Shown: piece by piece, positions 9,091 to 17,884 of the stretch
Numbering within the stretch: the first letter of the stretch is position 1
How the letters are laid out: every line of letters begins with the position of its first letter
From: Cristatella mucedo
Lineage: Eukaryota; Bryozoa; Phylactolaemata; Cristatellidae
DNA length: 29,000 nucleotides
Direction: 5' to 3'
NCBI GenBank assembly: GCA_009760855.2
Contig: WPIO01000112.1
Span: 271,001 to 300,000, forward strand
The notes under the pieces: model-generated
Told to the model about the DNA's origin: nothing
The model's input: only the letters and a program-made list of their open reading frames with translations
Databases searched by the model: none
Made by a program: the position numbers and the translations under genes

Positions 9091-9400
9091 CCAGACATAA
9101 GCGAGGAGCGGTACAAAAGCGCCTGGACCAAAAGAGCCCCGATAAAAGCTTGAAACGAGAATACTCGTAGAGATCAAAAGTTTGCCAGACAAATGTGCAC
9201 ACAAGTAACTTTAAGGAATGCTGGGATATTTGACTTCTGAGAAACGGTTTTTTCGATGACTGAATGCAAAAGAGGTAGACACAATATTGCAAGTCTGCCT
9301 TGGTACCATTTTTCTCTCATTTATATACAGAACCTATTAATATTATTATTGTTGCAATTATTTTTTTTATTAGGCTTATACATTTATAGCCTCTTGCTGG
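9091..9400. other. No recognisable feature
   Basis: No coding or repeat motif beyond a short AT-rich TATTATTATTGTTGC stretch near 9340-9355, which could be a relic LINE tail. Confidence 0.3.
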
Positions 9401-9455
9401 CCTTGGCTTAATTTTAGCACGAACAAGAGCTGTTCGGCGGCGGGCAAGAACTTCA

Positions 9456-9701
9456 ATGTCCTGGAGCAGTGAGCCACAGAGGAGCGCCAGTGCGGTTAGA
9501 GAGCAAGAGCTTAAGAGCAAGCCAGGAAGCTCTGCGACCAGCGGTGGCGATTCGGTCTTTAGAATTGGTCCGACACCCGCGGGCGCTCTGCTGATTGACG
9601 ATGGCTGGCCTGTCAACCTCGGCCATAACTCTGCCCAAAAAGAATCGCCTGGAACCTATTCGGCATTCAAGCCGGACAGGGGTGCCCTTTCAGTGGCCTA
9701 G
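9456..9701 (+). CDS. Candidate ORF or exon, unknown 81-aa protein
   Basis: A frame starting MSWSSEPQRSASAVREQELK runs 81 codons to TAG at 9699-9701; it is also open upstream to about 9386, so an acceptor such as ATTTTAG at 9409-9415 is possible. The first half is polar (Ser, Glu, Lys, Gly), the second half has GPTPAGALLIDDGWPVNLGH. No family is recognised. The stop lies 12 bases before a perfect palindrome. It could be a terminal exon, part of a decayed element, or chance. Confidence 0.22.
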   Translation: MSWSSEPQRSASAVREQELKSKPGSSATSGGDSVFRIGPTPAGALLIDDGWPVNLGHNSAQKESPGTYSAFKPDRGALSVA

Positions 9702-9712
9702 TGACGGTATTG

Positions 9713-9761
9713 ATTCCTTACCGTAATGGGCCACGGTATTGGGCCCATTACGGTAAGGAAT
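9713..9761. repeat. Perfect 20-bp inverted repeat
   Basis: ATTCCTTACCGTAATGGGCC (9713-9732) is repeated exactly in inverse at 9742-9761, separated by 9 bases. A third partial arm, ATTACGGTAAT, lies at 9774-9784, and ACGGTATTG occurs both before the left arm and in the loop. It could be a small foldback element, a MITE remnant or the edge of a larger transposon. Confidence 0.95.
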
Positions 9762-9928
9762 TATTAAATAATTATTACGGTAATGAATAAATTAGCTCTT
9801 GCCCTATTGTCTCAGCTAGGTATTTAAGAGTCGAGCGACGCTCGCTCTTGGTCTTTGTTCGGCTTCGCTTCGACGCTGTTGGACTCGTTTCTCTAAAAGC
9901 GAGGGAGGAGGGCGGACGGTTCTAGGGC

Positions 9929-10048
9929 AATTCGGCGCAGGACAATTCGGAGCGGACAATTCGCAGTGGATAATTTGGAGCAGACATTTTGGAGCGGATA
10001 TTTCTAAGCGGACCATTCGTAGAGGACAATTCGGAGCAGGATATTTAA
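9929..10048 (+). repeat. Left terminal array of the MULE
   Basis: About nine degenerate units of 12-14 bases follow one another: CAATTCGGCGCAGG, ACAATTCGGAGCGG, ACAATTCGCAGTGG, ATAATTTGGAGCAG and further variants to GACAATTCGGAGCAGG. It is the inverse counterpart of the array on the right side of the element and may hold repeated transposase-binding sites. Confidence 0.85.
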
Positions 10049-10214
10049 AACATATCTATTTAAAATGTAAACGAATTTTTTATTAATCATGTTTAATAGA
10101 ACTACAATGCCGTATAAAGTAAAATTTATTTAGCTTACTACAAAAAAGTCATAGAAAATACCAGCAACTTATGCACAAAATCACATTTTTTAAATTTTAC
10201 CAGTATACTAAATG

Positions 10215-11237
10215 CTAATCCATTAAATCAATGTTGTGACTACATCCGTGCAAGTAATCAATTGATGAACAATTTTCGTAATCTAACACAACCGTGCGCA
10301 ATCGACGATCCAGGTCTCGATATTTCTTTTTCCTCAGAGGAGGATCTTCACCAGCAAGTAGACGTTCGACGACCAGTTGATTTGTGTTCTGTTCCTTCTG
10401 AAGTTTCACTATCAACCTCAGCAGTGTTGGGTGAGCAATTTGTACTGACCGTGCAATTGCACTGTGCCATCCTTCCACTGTGTTGTTAGTTCGAGGAGTA
10501 TCGTCAAGAACAGCTTGGTAACAATCCCAGATGTCGGATAAAAACAGAGCAACAGCTCGTTGTCGTCGTCGTCTTCTTCCAATGAAAGTGTCTTCGAAGT
10601 AGTTGAGTAGTTGGTCAACTTCTGGAAATGAATTGAGCTCTATCAGTTCTTCACAAACACGAGCTGTGTCGTTGTTTTGAACAAAAGCCAGAGCGACTAG
10701 CATTCGGATGTGCATCGCATATTCGGGTTCGGTGTTGTATCTCCCTGCGTATTCATATTCTTGAACTTTACGTCGGATGCATTGTCCAAAATGGAAATGG
10801 CAGCCGTGAATCTGTGACTGGAAGACGCTTGTGAACGCATTCATTGCTGCTTTTTCAAAGTCAGTTATGATGGTGTGTGATTGTAATCGAGGTTCAATCT
10901 CTTTCAATTTCATCAACAAAGCTGTGTAAGTAGTTTCCTTTCTATTTGGCAACAAGGCGAAGACGCATAGAATGTTGATGCCATCACGTGTTCCATGAAT
11001 AGTGTACAGTTGTGTATATTCAGCTGGACTCACTTTAAAAGTTCCATCGGCTAACCACACTCTGCATCCACTAAGGAAGTGAAGATCTTCCGCCGCTGCG
11101 AACAATTTAAAGTCAATATCATGTCACCAGAAAGGTTGACCATTCGTCGTAAACTGAAGTTCAGCTGGAAGATTATTGTTGATCTGAGTGTTGTTCTTCA
11201 TTGTATTGTTGTTCACAGTGTCATTCACATTGTTGAT
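10215..11237 (-). pseudogene. MULE transposase, N terminus interrupted
   Basis: The main frame (10215-11105, 296 residues) carries the MULE DDE core. WLADGTFKVSP gives the first Asp at about residue 20, IITDFEKAAMNAF the second at about 82, GCHFHFGQCIRRKVQ follows at 101-115, and NNTVEGWHSAI at 207-217 probably holds the catalytic Glu. There is no ATG before the catalytic core. The same frame extends upstream through one TGA (11124-11126) into LPAELQFTTNGQPFW, the linker that normally precedes this core, up to a TAG at 11238. A FLYWCH or other zinc-finger N terminus is missing. It is probably dead, though a stop-suppressed or spliced start cannot be excluded. Confidence 0.85.
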
Positions 11238-11239
11238 CT

Positions 11240-11483
11240 AAAAAATGAATACATTGCAAATTGTCTGCTCCGAATTGTCCGCTCGGAATTACCCGTTTTT
11301 TGGTCCCGAATTGTCCGCTCCGACGAAAGCGTGTTTATACTGCGTTTCAAATATAAAAAATGAATACATTGCAAATTGTCTGCTCCAAATTGTTCACTTC
11401 GAATTACCCGTTGTTTGGTCCCGAATTGTTCGCTCCGAATTATCCTGCGCCGAATCATCCGCGACGAATTATCCGAATTGTCC
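11240..11483 (+). repeat. Right terminal array with 115-bp duplication
   Basis: AAAAAATGAATACATTGCAA begins at 11240 and again at 11355, so a block of about 84 bp is repeated at 115-bp spacing. Each block contains GCTCCGAATTGTCCGCTC-type units plus ATTACCCGTT(T/G)TTTGGTCCCG. The outer 80 bp holds further CCGAATTATCC units. The right arm is about twice as long as the left and has spacer sequence the left lacks. Confidence 0.85.
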
Positions 11484-11497
11484 GGTTACCGGGCGGG

Positions 11498-12237
11498 CTG
11501 TTCACCGGCGATTAACAGGACAGGACAAGACACCACTAGGAGGATTCGGTAGACTCCGCCGAATACGGTCGTATCGCGCCCGAGCTAGCATTTTATGTTT
11601 CTTTTGGGTTTCGTGTGTGCGAGCTCGCACGTGGTCTCGGCATAAGGATTTCCGATGTGAACTAAAATTAGTTTGGTGTGGTGTGTGAGATATTCCGTTG
11701 GCTTGGGCTCCTTTGTCTATTTGGGCCGTTCCCCCTAGAGACGCAGGTAGCCTAAGTGTGGAGACGTGTTTCCTCCGCAAGAGTGCTTGAGGTGGTGTGT
11801 GAGGTATTCCTGCCGTTAAGGTGGAAGCGGAGCCCTAGTTCTCCAGTCAGGGTCTAGGCTCCGGTTCGGGCTCCTCGTCTTATTTGGGACGTGCCCCTCA
11901 ATAGACTTAGGTAGCCTAAGTGCAGGGACGTATTCCCTCCGCAAGAGTGCTTGTGCTGTTGAGAGCGTGTGAGGAGTGCGGAGGTAAAACTGAGCGACTT
12001 TGTGCGCTTGCGAATAAAGCTCAGTAAAAAATCCCCAATTTGTGTGTTTCGCTTTCCGATTCACGCCGTAGACTCACGACCCCCTTTAGTAACGGTAAGC
12101 AGGTCAGCGCCAGAAACGCTCGTTTCGTGGCGGCCAGCTTACTGCGCGTAGACGCGCACTGAACGGCATCAGGCGGTATGTCACGCCGCTAGGTAAGCGG
12201 CAGGTTAAGCCTACTCCGCCGAGCCTTCGGCGTTACA
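11498..12237 (+). other. GC-rich structured segment, possible solo LTR
   Basis: The segment starts TGTTCACCGG and ends GGCGTTACA, with an AATAAAG at about 12013. It contains two related blocks (about 11671-11790 and 11793-11973) sharing GGTGTGTGAG, TTTGGG, GGTAGCCTAAGTG and the 18-mer CCTCCGCAAGAGTGCTTG. Three hairpins follow: a long imperfect one centred at 12119/12120, GCCGCT/AGCGGC near 12185-12201 and CGCCGA/TCGGCG near 12220-12235. TG...CA-type ends, a polyadenylation signal and high GC suggest an LTR. No target-site duplication or second LTR was found, so the class is unproven. Confidence 0.35.
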
Positions 12238-12239
12238 CA

Positions 12240-12330
12240 TAATAATAATAATAATAATAATGATAATAATGCACTTGATAAAGCGCCCTCAGAGAACTCA
12301 ATCTCTCTCTCTAGGCACATTCCCATTCGC
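12240..12330 (-). repeat. LINE-B 3' tail, minus strand
   Basis: An (AAT)n run is followed by GCACTTGATAAAGCGCCCTCAGAGAACTCAATCTCTCTCTCTAGGCAC, the best-preserved LINE-B terminus in the window: arms AAAGCGCC and GGCGCTTT-type pairing, loop GAACTCAATCTC. The body beyond 12320 is not recognisable. Confidence 0.8.
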
Positions 12331-12718
12331 ATCTCAAATTGATTATCTTCCCGCTTCTATCTGATCATAATGAAGTCTTCTCAGCTGTCTCAGTGAACGG
12401 TTCGCAAGTCTTGCAAAAGCTATCAAATTTAGTTTTTACGCGGTGCTTGAATAATCATTGAACTATTTGTGTATAGGATTCATTAGTTCATTTTGTATTT
12501 AATCAGCTAACTTTAAAATGCAATTTTTAAAGGCCAACCGCTACAACCGTTACATACAGAATTATTATTAATTTAGTTTTAGTAGGACTTTTATTTAATA
12601 CGGCTGCATAATATCAATTGCCTTATTAATACATGATAAAACTGGACATGCTATTGTTACTTTCACGCCACCGTACAATCCAATTTTTTCCAATTTTTTA
12701 TTTTTTTCTTCTTAAGGT
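12331..12718. other. No recognisable feature
   Basis: AT-rich sequence between two LINE-B tails. It may be the eroded body of the first copy. Confidence 0.3.
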
Positions 12719-12719
12719 A

Positions 12720-12960
12720 ATAATTATAATAATACGTTTGTATAGCCCTCTCAGAGAACTGAATCTCTCTCTAGTGACTTCACAGATGCTGCATAGAAAG
12801 CATTATCAAATGTTTGATGGTAATAAACATCCGCAAGCAGCAGGCATAGTATAAGAAGGTACATGAACACGAAGGACGAATCACAAAGACCCGCAGTAAA
12901 GGGCCGACGCGAAACGCTGGCAACGGCAGGCTTAGGCGGCGCAGTGATAGTCCAGAACAT
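12720..12960 (-). mobile_element. LINE-B 3' UTR and tail, minus strand
   Basis: AATAATTATAATAATACG is followed by AGCCCTCTCAGAGAACTGAATCTCTCTCTAG (hairpin region) and a 3' UTR with GCATTATCAAATG, GAAGGACGAATCACAAAG and other words shared with 25960-26110 and 27330-27470. GAAGGACGAATCAC is the inverse of the plus-strand word near 3410-3425. The coding part is gone. Confidence 0.65.
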
Positions 12961-13060
12961 GCGGCAATGCGAGTGTCACTCAGGCATCGGCACAAGCTGT
13001 ACATTCAAGGAAGTCTATCACTATGTACTAGCTAACGCAGTTTAAGGCAATGCCCGGCTG

Positions 13061-13450
13061 AACGTGCCTTAGCTGCCGGATGGCCCAGTCGGGTTCACAT
13101 CCCAGGAAACAATCAGACACGTTAATGAGCATATCAAAAGCAAGTCTAGGCAATAGTGCATCCTATGACTAACCAATTGACATGCTAACACCCAATACAG
13201 TGCAAAAATTCGGCTCCATAAAATGTGACCACAGACCGACTGCAAGGCTTGCAAAATCTGCAACGCGTCATACAGACTACAGATTAATTACAGCTCAGGC
13301 CATCGGTGTCATAAAGTGACATCTCTCTTTCCTACTACGGCAGCACCAAGCGAAGCTAGGCTAGGCAGAGGAGCCTTGGTATATTATTAATTGATTTGAG
13401 AGACAGGTAACCAGTTAGATCAAACCAATCATATATTTAAAAAGTATATA
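13061..13450. other. No confident feature
   Basis: A box-B-like GGGTTCACATCCCAGG at 13089-13104 is preceded by TTAGCTGCCGGATGGCCCAG. This might be a second type of tRNA-derived repeat, but no box A or tail was found and no other copy is seen here. Confidence 0.25.
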
Positions 13451-13467
13451 TTGTTTCGCTCCTTTAT

Positions 13468-13830
13468 TCATACGCGCATTTTCGGGCCTACCAGCATCGT
13501 ACGCTTTGTGCGGCGAGCCTTTGAAACGTCACCCTCCGTCGCCATCAAATAGACTCGACGACCGTTGACATTTGTTACGCTACGATATGGACGCTCTTCG
13601 TTGCTACCTTCGTGTTCCGCTCCTGTCGGAATGCTTCGGTACTTTGGCATTGGCTCTGCACCGTCCTGCAAAGTCGCTAGCCGCGATAGAAGAATAAAGG
13701 ACGTCGCCGTCGTATTCGTCGCGGCGCGTCGGCTGAGACTAGCGCCGCTACCCGCGCTTCGCTGTGTGTGCGGTCTGCGTAGCTGTCCGGATGTACTAGC
13801 GCGACACCCGTTTGCAGCAACGTCGCCCAA
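13468..13830 (-). CDS. Candidate ORF, unknown 120-aa protein
   Basis: An ATG-initiated frame of 120 codons begins MGDVAANGCRAS. The first half is Ser/Arg/Ala rich; the second reads EERPYRSVTNVNGRRVYLMA and ends LVGPKMRV. No motif is recognised. High CpG content keeps several frames open on both strands, so length alone is weak evidence; a plus-strand frame (13565-13849) overlaps it. Confidence 0.22.
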   Translation of the reverse strand: MGDVAANGCRASTSGQLRRPHTQRSAGSGASLSRRAATNTTATSFILLSRLATLQDGAEPMPKYRSIPTGAEHEGSNEERPYRSVTNVNGRRVYLMATEGDVSKARRTKRTMLVGPKMRV

Positions 13831-13995
13831 CGTAGCACATTCGCAGTAATAGCGCGCATTCTGCGACGTCCCGCCTCGCCGACTTAGTGTTTGCTAGCTA
13901 TGGGCCCGGCCCTGCCGCGCACGTCTCCGGCGCCTCACGCTGTCACCAGGTCGCTGCGAAACCAGCCAGTCTCTTGTACCTAAGCGCTGAATCTA

Positions 13996-14268
13996 TCAGC
14001 GGAGAGTGCCGTCGGTCGCTCTCTTCTCCCACGTCTTCTTGGCCGCACTGCTGATACCCTGGCATAAATCGGCGAAATCTCCTCTAGAATAAAATGACGG
14101 CGCACATCGGCCGCTGCAGCCGATACCTAGCCGCTCCTCAGCAGTCTCCATTGTGTCCAACCGCTTCAAGAAATCGCCGCCGACGGGAAACTGCGAGATT
14201 TCGTCCGCGAATTCCACATTCGCCGTCTGCACACTACCATTATCGCTTGTTGCATGAACACTCGCCAT
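13996..14268 (-). CDS. Candidate ORF or first exon, unknown protein
   Basis: An ATG at 14268 opens 90 codons starting MASVHATSDNGSVQTANVEF, followed by GGDFLKRLDTMETAEERLG, which looks like a polar helical segment. Two readings are possible. Unspliced, the frame ends WEKRATDGTLR. Alternatively CTAG|GTATCG could pair with an acceptor TTTATTCTAG 43 bases on, giving a different, arginine-rich C terminus. Neither matches a family I know. The position at the edge of the CpG-rich block fits a gene start. Confidence 0.3.
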   Translation of the reverse strand: MASVHATSDNGSVQTANVEFADEISQFPVGGDFLKRLDTMETAEERLGIGCSGRCAPSFYSRGDFADLCQGISSAAKKTWEKRATDGTLR

Positions 14269-14454
14269 TAGCTAGGAAATCCAGTTGGAATGCTTGGAAA
14301 ATTTTAACCGCTCAATACAGCCACAACGATGTATTCTCCGTACAAGTGCACTGGCGCCGGCATCTAAATGCCTCCCCGGTTTGGCCCATGGGTAAGATTA
14401 GGTAAGGCGAGGCAAGTTGACCTTTAACAAATAAGGTAGGAAACTGACCCCTGC

Positions 14455-14513
14455 GGGATATGTAAAGCGCAATGAGAGAGATTAAGTTCTCCTAGGGTGC
14501 TATAAAAATGAAC
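14455..14513 (+). repeat. LINE-B 3' tail, plus strand
   Basis: GTAAAGCGCAATGAGAGAGATTAAGTTCTCCTAGGGTGCTATAAAAATGAAC matches the LINE-B terminus (left arm AAAGCGC, loop GAGATTAAGTTCTC, right arm GGGTGCT). The (ATT)n tail has been replaced by the microsatellite that follows directly. Confidence 0.7.
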
Positions 14514-15040
<527 letters not shown>

Positions 15041-15044
15041 AAAG

Positions 15045-15215
15045 TAAGATAATGGCTAGCTGATTAAACAGCTTCATTTTTGTGCAACGGTAGATGAGCC
15101 TTGTCGGCTATCACCACCAATTACAGTGGGTAATAAATGATCGCCCACTGTAGGGCTCGAACCCACATCTCTTCCTATTGAAGGGCTTGTCATTTGCGAC
15201 GTTTTTGTTGAGTTC
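15045..15215 (-). repeat. tRNA-derived SINE, minus strand
   Basis: On the plus strand TAGCTGATTAAACAGC, GCCTTGTCGGCTATCACCACC, ATAAATGATCGCCCACTG and box B in inverse (GGGCTCGAACCCAC) follow in the order expected for an inverted copy. The 5' head beyond 15190 is diverged. Confidence 0.8.
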
Positions 15216-15286
15216 CGGCAGTGTAACACTGAGTGGGTTTCTTGTTTAATTTTTCTCTCTCGTTGTTTTCGACGGTAGCGAAGCTT

Positions 15287-15478
15287 TTAATCTCCTCGGT
15301 TTTCTCTGTGTTGTTCCCAGCTTGTTACTGTGAACACTAGCCGGTCCAGAATGGCGGGTGAAATATTCACAGGTTTTATACAGAAAGTAGCCTGCGCTCG
15401 CGAAAAAAATGCAGAAAACCAGCTTAGCTTTTGAAGGCGAGCCAGAGTTTCTTCTGACCTATGTTGTGATCGATCTTG
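15287..15478 (-). CDS. Candidate host exon interrupted by hAT insertion
   Basis: Minus-strand frame reading VGQDRSQHRSEETLARLQKL at its start, then a segment with WFSAFF and a C-terminal part ending HRENRGD before TAA at 15287. Removing the hAT element and one target-site copy places a good 3' splice site (branch-like GACTAAT, then CTGCTCTTGACAG at 17886-17912 in inverse) directly before this frame. No family is recognised. It may be a real last exon or chance. Confidence 0.25.
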   Translation of the reverse strand, partial: QDRSQHRSEETLARLQKLSWFSAFFSRAQATFCIKPVNISPAILDRLVFTVTSWEQHRENRGD

Positions 15479-15486
15479 CCCTACTG
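15479..15486 (+). repeat. hAT target-site duplication, left
   Basis: CCCTACTG directly precedes the left terminal inverted repeat and is repeated exactly at 17877-17884. Eight bases is the target-site length known for hAT elements. Confidence 0.93.
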
Positions 15487-17876
15487 CAGACCTGCTTAAA
15501 TTCGGCTTTAACAGACGTGACGCCGAATTTAAGAGGGAGTGCGTCAGTGTGATTCGCCCGTAGGGAGAGTGTGGGAGCAGTGCGGGAGAGATTCGGAGAC
15601 GAAGATTTCGTTTGTTTTGAAGGTCGCAAACGCTGCACAGCATGAAACGCCGTTCCAGAAAAAGGATGAGCTCGGATATGGGCTTCAGATTGTTGCCCGT
15701 GATCTGCATGGCGCCGTCGTATCTGTGCAATGCAAGTTCTTTGGCGCGTAGACGTCAACACGGGAATCGGCATCACTCGCTAGCACAAACGCAGGCGGCA
15801 TATCAAGCTGTTCCAGCATCTGTTTAGGAAGGACAACTATCTACGCCATATGGAGAAGCAGCCTTACAGTGATTGGACCAATTACAAGGCTGCATCGGCG
15901 CAGGCGAAGACGAACTTCTTTGAAAATCGACCCGAACATCGAAACACGCTGCATTCTTACTTCGACCATACTAGCTGCAAGCTGGAGTTCACCATCAATG
16001 CTCTCGTGGTCGATAAGTTTATCGGTGGTGTATTTTGGCAAGATGACGTTTAAGAAGAATCCTTCCGAAGGCTTTGTCTCAGTTCAAGATTCAGAACGAC
16101 GGCCGCTACGACGGTTGTCGTTACGAATCCACTGAGGTTTCTGTTGGCTATTAAGCATGTTTCAGTTGGCCTATCATTCCGACAGACTGAGGCTGTAATT
16201 CGTCATCTTCAAGAGTTGACCAAAAGTCCCAAATTGACGGGTGTGACCAGGCATATGTTTTCAAACCATGTGCGTCTCAGGGTTGCTGTTTCACTTCAAC
16301 GCATTATGAACGCCTGAGTGACATCTTCACTTGAGAATTCTCGTTTGCCTGCGACTACACTTCGCATGCGGGCCTGTCATAAATGTCTGTGCGCCTACGC
16401 GTTCCTGTTTCGGGATTCCTGGCCAATGCCCATTTGCTCCTGATTTCTACGTTTGAACACCAGACAGTGATCAACCAGGTCGCTGCTATCGTTAAAGTCA
16501 TTGAAGCCGTATCGCCGATTTGGCGACAGAAGCTAAATGGCCTCACATCAGATGGGGATACGATGACTGGACGCCATGGCGGTGTCATTACCCTTCCCGA
16601 GCAGGAAGCTGCCCATCGTGTCTCGCGTGTTTGGTGCCCGCCACATCAGATGGACTTAGTCGTGAAGAAAGGCTTTGCCGACAATAATGATGGCGACTTC
16701 GTTAAGCAAGCCCACTGATTAATTACTCACCTTCATCGCTCAGAGAACTTGATTACGGAGATGCGCTCTACGTGTCCGAAGCTAACCAATCATTGGCTCC
16801 CCATGCGAAATTCTTTGTCAGGGCTGTTACAACACCGCATTTGAATTTTCCATCATATTCTGGAGAAGGAGTGGTGGATTACGGCGTCACTGGTTGCAGC
16901 TGTGTGCAGGGTTGTCAACGTTCCTTACATCAAGCTGCAGTCGCGAGATCTCATCATCGCCCAGCGACGTTCCGAGATCGAGAAGCTGATCGCCCATCTA
17001 CCTTGGTTATTCACAATTGACCTAACTGGCGAAGATGGTGCGGCAGATGCAATCGGAGTTTGACGACTAACTATTCCCTTTCACTCGGTTCAAAAACTTA
17101 TTTAGGATCGGGGGACCGGGGAACATTCTTCCGTGACCAACTCAATGCGCTCAATAACTATCAAAGTCGTGCAGTTGTCACAATCCTAGGAACGTTTATC
17201 GTGAGCGCCGATTGAAGGAGTTGTGCGAATCCAAGCGGAACGCGACAGTTCTAGTAATGCGGCAGCTTGTGACGCACCTCCAGTGATACCGGCCGAGCTG
17301 CTCGCACTTCGTTCGCGTGACTTCAATTCTTGTGTCCTCGATCCTCACCGTGATCGCCTAGCCCAGTTTTGGACTGCTCTATGATTGAGGCTATTGAGCA
17401 GGGGCAGCGCCATCTTGTGGCTAACGGTGCCATAAAGTCGGCTATTGCCAGGCACGACGAGTCGACGGATTTCAATACTGCACGGGATGTCGTTGAACGT
17501 CTTTCCCCTGAATCTTCATACAAACACCTGCGTCAGTTCTGCGGCGGATTGACATCCGCTTTCGCCAACACTACGTCGGTCGAGTCGGACTTCTCTGTGC
17601 TTAATTGGGAAAAGGACGACCGCACCAATCTGACATCATTAGCTTTGGAGGGCATCTCGCAGGCGAAGCAGTTTGATCGCCTGTCAACGCTTTAGAGTTT
17701 AAATGCTTTTACGCCGTTTACACCAGTTGATGCTTTTCGCGCAGGCTTAATTAAGTGTCGTTTTACTCGTCGTACTGATACGCTGTCTGGTGTGACGCCG
17801 AATTTAAGGGTCGGCGTCGCGGCAAAAATAGGATAATTTCGTTGAATTCGGCAAATGCCGAATTTAAGCAGGTCTG
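15487..17876 (+). mobile_element. hAT DNA transposon, full length, decayed
   Basis: The ends are perfect 20-bp inverted repeats: CAGACCTGCTTAAATTCGGC at 15487-15506 and its complement at 17857-17876, flanked by the 8-bp duplication CCCTACTG. Subterminal copies of GACGCCGAATTTAAG lie inside both ends (about 15519-15533 and 17793-17807). The 2390-bp body carries fragments of a hAT transposase on the plus strand in several frames. The element is structurally complete but encodes no intact protein. Confidence 0.95.
15539..17695 (+). pseudogene. hAT transposase remnant, multiple frameshifts
   Basis: Fragments appear in order but in different frames. 15539-15751 has DELGYGLQIVARDLHGAVVS, resembling the N-terminal zinc-finger region of some hAT proteins. 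15850-16053 has PEHRNTLHSYFDHTSCKLEF and INALVVDKFIGG. 16383-16718 has SPIWRQKLNGLTSDGDTMTG and VWCPPHQMDLVVKK, the catalytic-domain region with an S-DGDxMTGRH block. 17369-17695 ends in the hAT dimerisation region, TTSVESDFSVLNWEKDDRTN followed by LTSLALEGISQAKQF. From memory, this hAT type resembles copies in oomycete genomes. Several frameshifts and stops make it non-functional. Confidence 0.88.
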
Positions 17877-17884
17877 CCCTACTG
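17877..17884 (+). repeat. hAT target-site duplication, right
   Basis: CCCTACTG directly follows the right terminal inverted repeat and is identical to 15479-15486. Confidence 0.93.

Larger units (their letters stand above)
9925..11483 (-). mobile_element. MULE (Mutator-like) transposon with array-type ends
   Basis: The two ends carry the same short motif in opposite orientation: GGACAATTCGGAGC units on the left and GCTCCGAATTGTCC units on the right, ending near GGGCAATTCGG (9925) and CCGAATTGTCC (11483). A MULE transposase lies between them on the minus strand. Flanks CGGTTCTAGG (9917-9926) and CGGTTACCGG (11483-11492) match at 7 of 10 positions and overlap the proposed ends, so a target-site duplication is only tentative. 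The total of about 1.56 kb is short for an autonomous MULE. Confidence 0.75.
13460..14280. other. CpG-rich block
   Basis: CpG dinucleotides are far denser here than in the neighbouring AT-rich sequence, as in GACGTCGCCGTCGTATTCGT and GCGCGTCGGC. Short open frames occur on both strands. Such blocks often mark gene starts or recently active elements; no family is recognised. Confidence 0.5.

Noticed and set aside
8912-9292. 126-aa minus-strand frame containing AGFEPTTLGPR
   Set aside because: The peptide is the well-known antisense translation of a tRNA-derived box B; the frame overlaps the SINE and has no other support.
9917-11492. Firm target-site duplication for the MULE
   Set aside because: CGGTTCTAGG and CGGTTACCGG match at only 7 of 10 positions and overlap the proposed termini, so I kept it as tentative.
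13089-13104. Second tRNA-like SINE at GGGTTCACATCCCAGG
   Set aside because: No box A, body or tail could be found and no second copy is visible in the window.
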